DNA from: Gymnothorax reevesii
Taxonomy: Eukaryota > Chordata > Actinopteri > Anguilliformes > Muraenidae
Direction of reading: 5' to 3'
Assembly (NCBI GenBank): GCA_029721435.1
Contig: CM056592.1
Coordinates: 33,553,611 to 33,617,610 of the forward strand
DNA length: 64,000 nucleotides
The notes under the pieces were generated by a model. That model saw nothing but the letters and a program-made list of their open reading frames with translations. It did not search any database and was not told the origin of the DNA. The translations under genes were made by a program, and so were the position numbers. Shown here piece by piece: positions 62,469 through 64,000 of the stretch; the stretch's first letter is position 1; every line of letters starts with the position of its first letter.

Positions 62469-63405
62469 AGAGGCTGTCAGGGTCAAAATTGAGATAAACA
62501 GCAAATTCTGGCTGGAATACTGAGGTTAATGGTTCATATATGGCCACACAAGTCATGGTGTCCTCTTATCCTAGGATACTTGAACCTTCCAAATGTGAGA
62601 GCGCCGTCTGATTTTCACCCTGGTGTGCGGCGCCACCACCAGGGAAAGTTACCACATTTTTTCAAAGTTTCTTACTCCATTCATAACAAACACCAAGATA
62701 GCGCCACACTGAATGCTTCTGTTTTAGGCTTCATGGTGGAGGGTGAGTGGAATAAAGTTGCCATACCAATGGCACTTTCATGATGTGATGAAATTTTTGC
62801 CTCCGAAAAGGGCTATAATTAATTCTATAGCTGTTTTTAGGGCTGATTTGCTCTGGACACCAGACAGGTATGGAGGCTGTGCTAGCATTTATTTAAACCC
62901 TCCTCAGGGCTTAACTAAAGGCATCAAAAGTTTCCATGGCACTCTCAACCATTTTGGTTCAGTGGCCATTGACATTCTAGAAAAATGCTGGTAGCCCCAA
63001 TTTACGCATTATTTGTAAGGATGTTGGGGACCTCAAAAAAGTCAACACCAAACAGCTACAGCTTTGACCCTTGCTCTGGAAGCAGCCCTTCCATCATACT
63101 TTCATGGGAATGTGGAGTTAAAATGGCACTTTTTACCACTTTCCCAAATTCCCGGGGCAAAATGGGGCGAATCCATCCACACAAGTGGCGCTGCCTAACC
63201 AGCAAAGCTGAAGGCGCTAGAGCGGCAACGTCGTTGAATTTAAAGATCGGCAGCATTTACGCAGAAAACAGAGGAAAATAGGTGAAATCAAAAACGCGTC
63301 TGATATGATATGTGATAAAGCGTGATCCATGTACCTTCAGTGAAAATTTGAGCGTCCTACCTGAAATAATTAGGAAGTTATGGCAATTTTTCATTTTTCA
63401 CAATA

Positions 63406-63420
63406 AGCCCCCTGGTGGCC
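63406..63420 (-). promoter_or_regulatory. CTCF-like motif in a repeat
   Basis: The minus strand reads GGCCACCAGGGGGCT, near the CTCF core. It lies in the same repeat block as the motif at 62453. Confidence 0.35.
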
Positions 63421-64000
63421 AAGGTAAGAGTCAAAAATGGCCAGAATTCGATAGGTAAATGGAGGATCCATAGACGTCCCAGCCACCCAGAAATGACAAA
63501 GCTAGAAGCAAACCTGAAGGTGCTAAAACGGTAATGTCTTCAACGGACAGATGGACGGCCGGACAGACGGACACTGCATGGGACGACAATACCCCTTGGC
63601 CGTAGAAAGCTAGTTCTTTTCATGTAGTGGAAGCCAGCAAGAGCATTAACAGAACAAACAGGCTCATTCCCTCGGACCTACATTAATGGGATAATGTTAC
63701 GAAGAGCCTTACCAGCAGCACAGACGGACAGCCCGACAGGCAACGAAGATTTCATATACAATCAGAAAGCAGATGAAATGACAGGAAACCATTTACTTTA
63801 AAGCAGGAAATTACATGGAACACCATTGCAGCGATGCAACCATGCATACATTTGTCAAACTGTAACAAGCCATTGCAATATATCAAAAAGTAATTGGCCA
63901 CTTCTCGCCTCACCGTACCCTCTTGGCAGTCCATAGGTTTGCGCGTTAAATTATTGGAAGTGGCTATTCTTACGGCAGCCGTAAAGATACTCCGTTTGGC

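Larger units (their letters stand above)
62340..63612 (-). repeat. Unclassified interspersed repeat block with GTCCGTCC end
   Basis: On the minus strand it begins near 63612 with TACGGCCAAGGGGTATTG, then GTCCGTCTGTCCGGCCGTCC. The order is the same as in the C5/G5 hairpin repeats at 31.17 and 43.99 kb. The body repeats the motif GCGCCCCCTGGTRG (62453, 63406) and related CGCCACCACCAGGG (62631). The left limit is uncertain and there is no coding capacity. Confidence 0.4.
57347..64000 (-). other. wdr45b: WDR45B intron 1 (or upstream region), repeat-rich
   Basis: No further WDR45B exon and no other gene is recognised in 6.6 kb. It holds a hAT element (59198-59727), hAT-like terminal fragments near 59943 and 61180, a foldback (60565-60648) and a block of GCGCCCCCTGGTGG-bearing repeats at 62.3-63.6 kb. 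The rest is AT-rich with short unremarkable ORFs. Confidence 0.6.

Overview
The window looks like nuclear DNA from a ray-finned (teleost-like) fish. It has split vertebrate genes with GT-AG introns, a CpG-rich promoter, many microsatellites, and fish-type transposons (Tc1/mariner, hAT, TTAA-flanked palindromic MITEs, a Tx1/L1-like LINE, a Gypsy-like solo LTR). I see no prokaryotic genes, operons or CRISPR arrays.

Layout. (1) 1-900: the 3'-terminal exon and poly(A) signal of an unidentified plus-strand gene. (2) 3290-3517: a one-exon gene for a 75-residue two-pass membrane protein of the TMEM238 family. (3) 3.8-13.5 kb: AT-rich intergenic DNA with microsatellites, MITEs and Tc1 relics. (4) 13.5-42.6 kb (+): a complete FOXK2 gene of nine coding exons. 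It has an FHA domain, a forkhead domain split over two exons and a C-terminal regulatory region, 629 residues by my count. Intron 1 is about 17 kb and full of transposons. (5) 42.6-50.2 kb: the FOXK2 3'UTR and a repeat-rich gap that includes a solo LTR nested inside a palindromic MITE. (6) 50.3-57.3 kb (-): WDR45B (WIPI3), coding exons 2-10. The start exon is not in the window and probably lies beyond 64000. (7) 57.3-64 kb: WDR45B intron 1 with a hAT element bounded by a perfect 8-bp target duplication and other repeats.

FOXK2 and WDR45B face each other tail to tail. As I recall, the human 17q25 locus has the same arrangement, so this looks like conserved vertebrate synteny. FOXK2 is a forkhead repressor linked in the literature to autophagy genes. 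WDR45B is a beta-propeller that binds PI3P on autophagic membranes.

The most unusual signals are: a perfectly conserved WDR45B exon whose two flanking splice dinucleotides are both non-canonical; a palindromic TTAA-flanked MITE family present five times; several hairpins of pre-miRNA size; and a 164-bp palindrome just downstream of FOXK2 exon 1. No database search was possible. Gene identities rest on recognising protein sequences, and splice sites were assigned by reading frame, phase and GT/AG dinucleotides.
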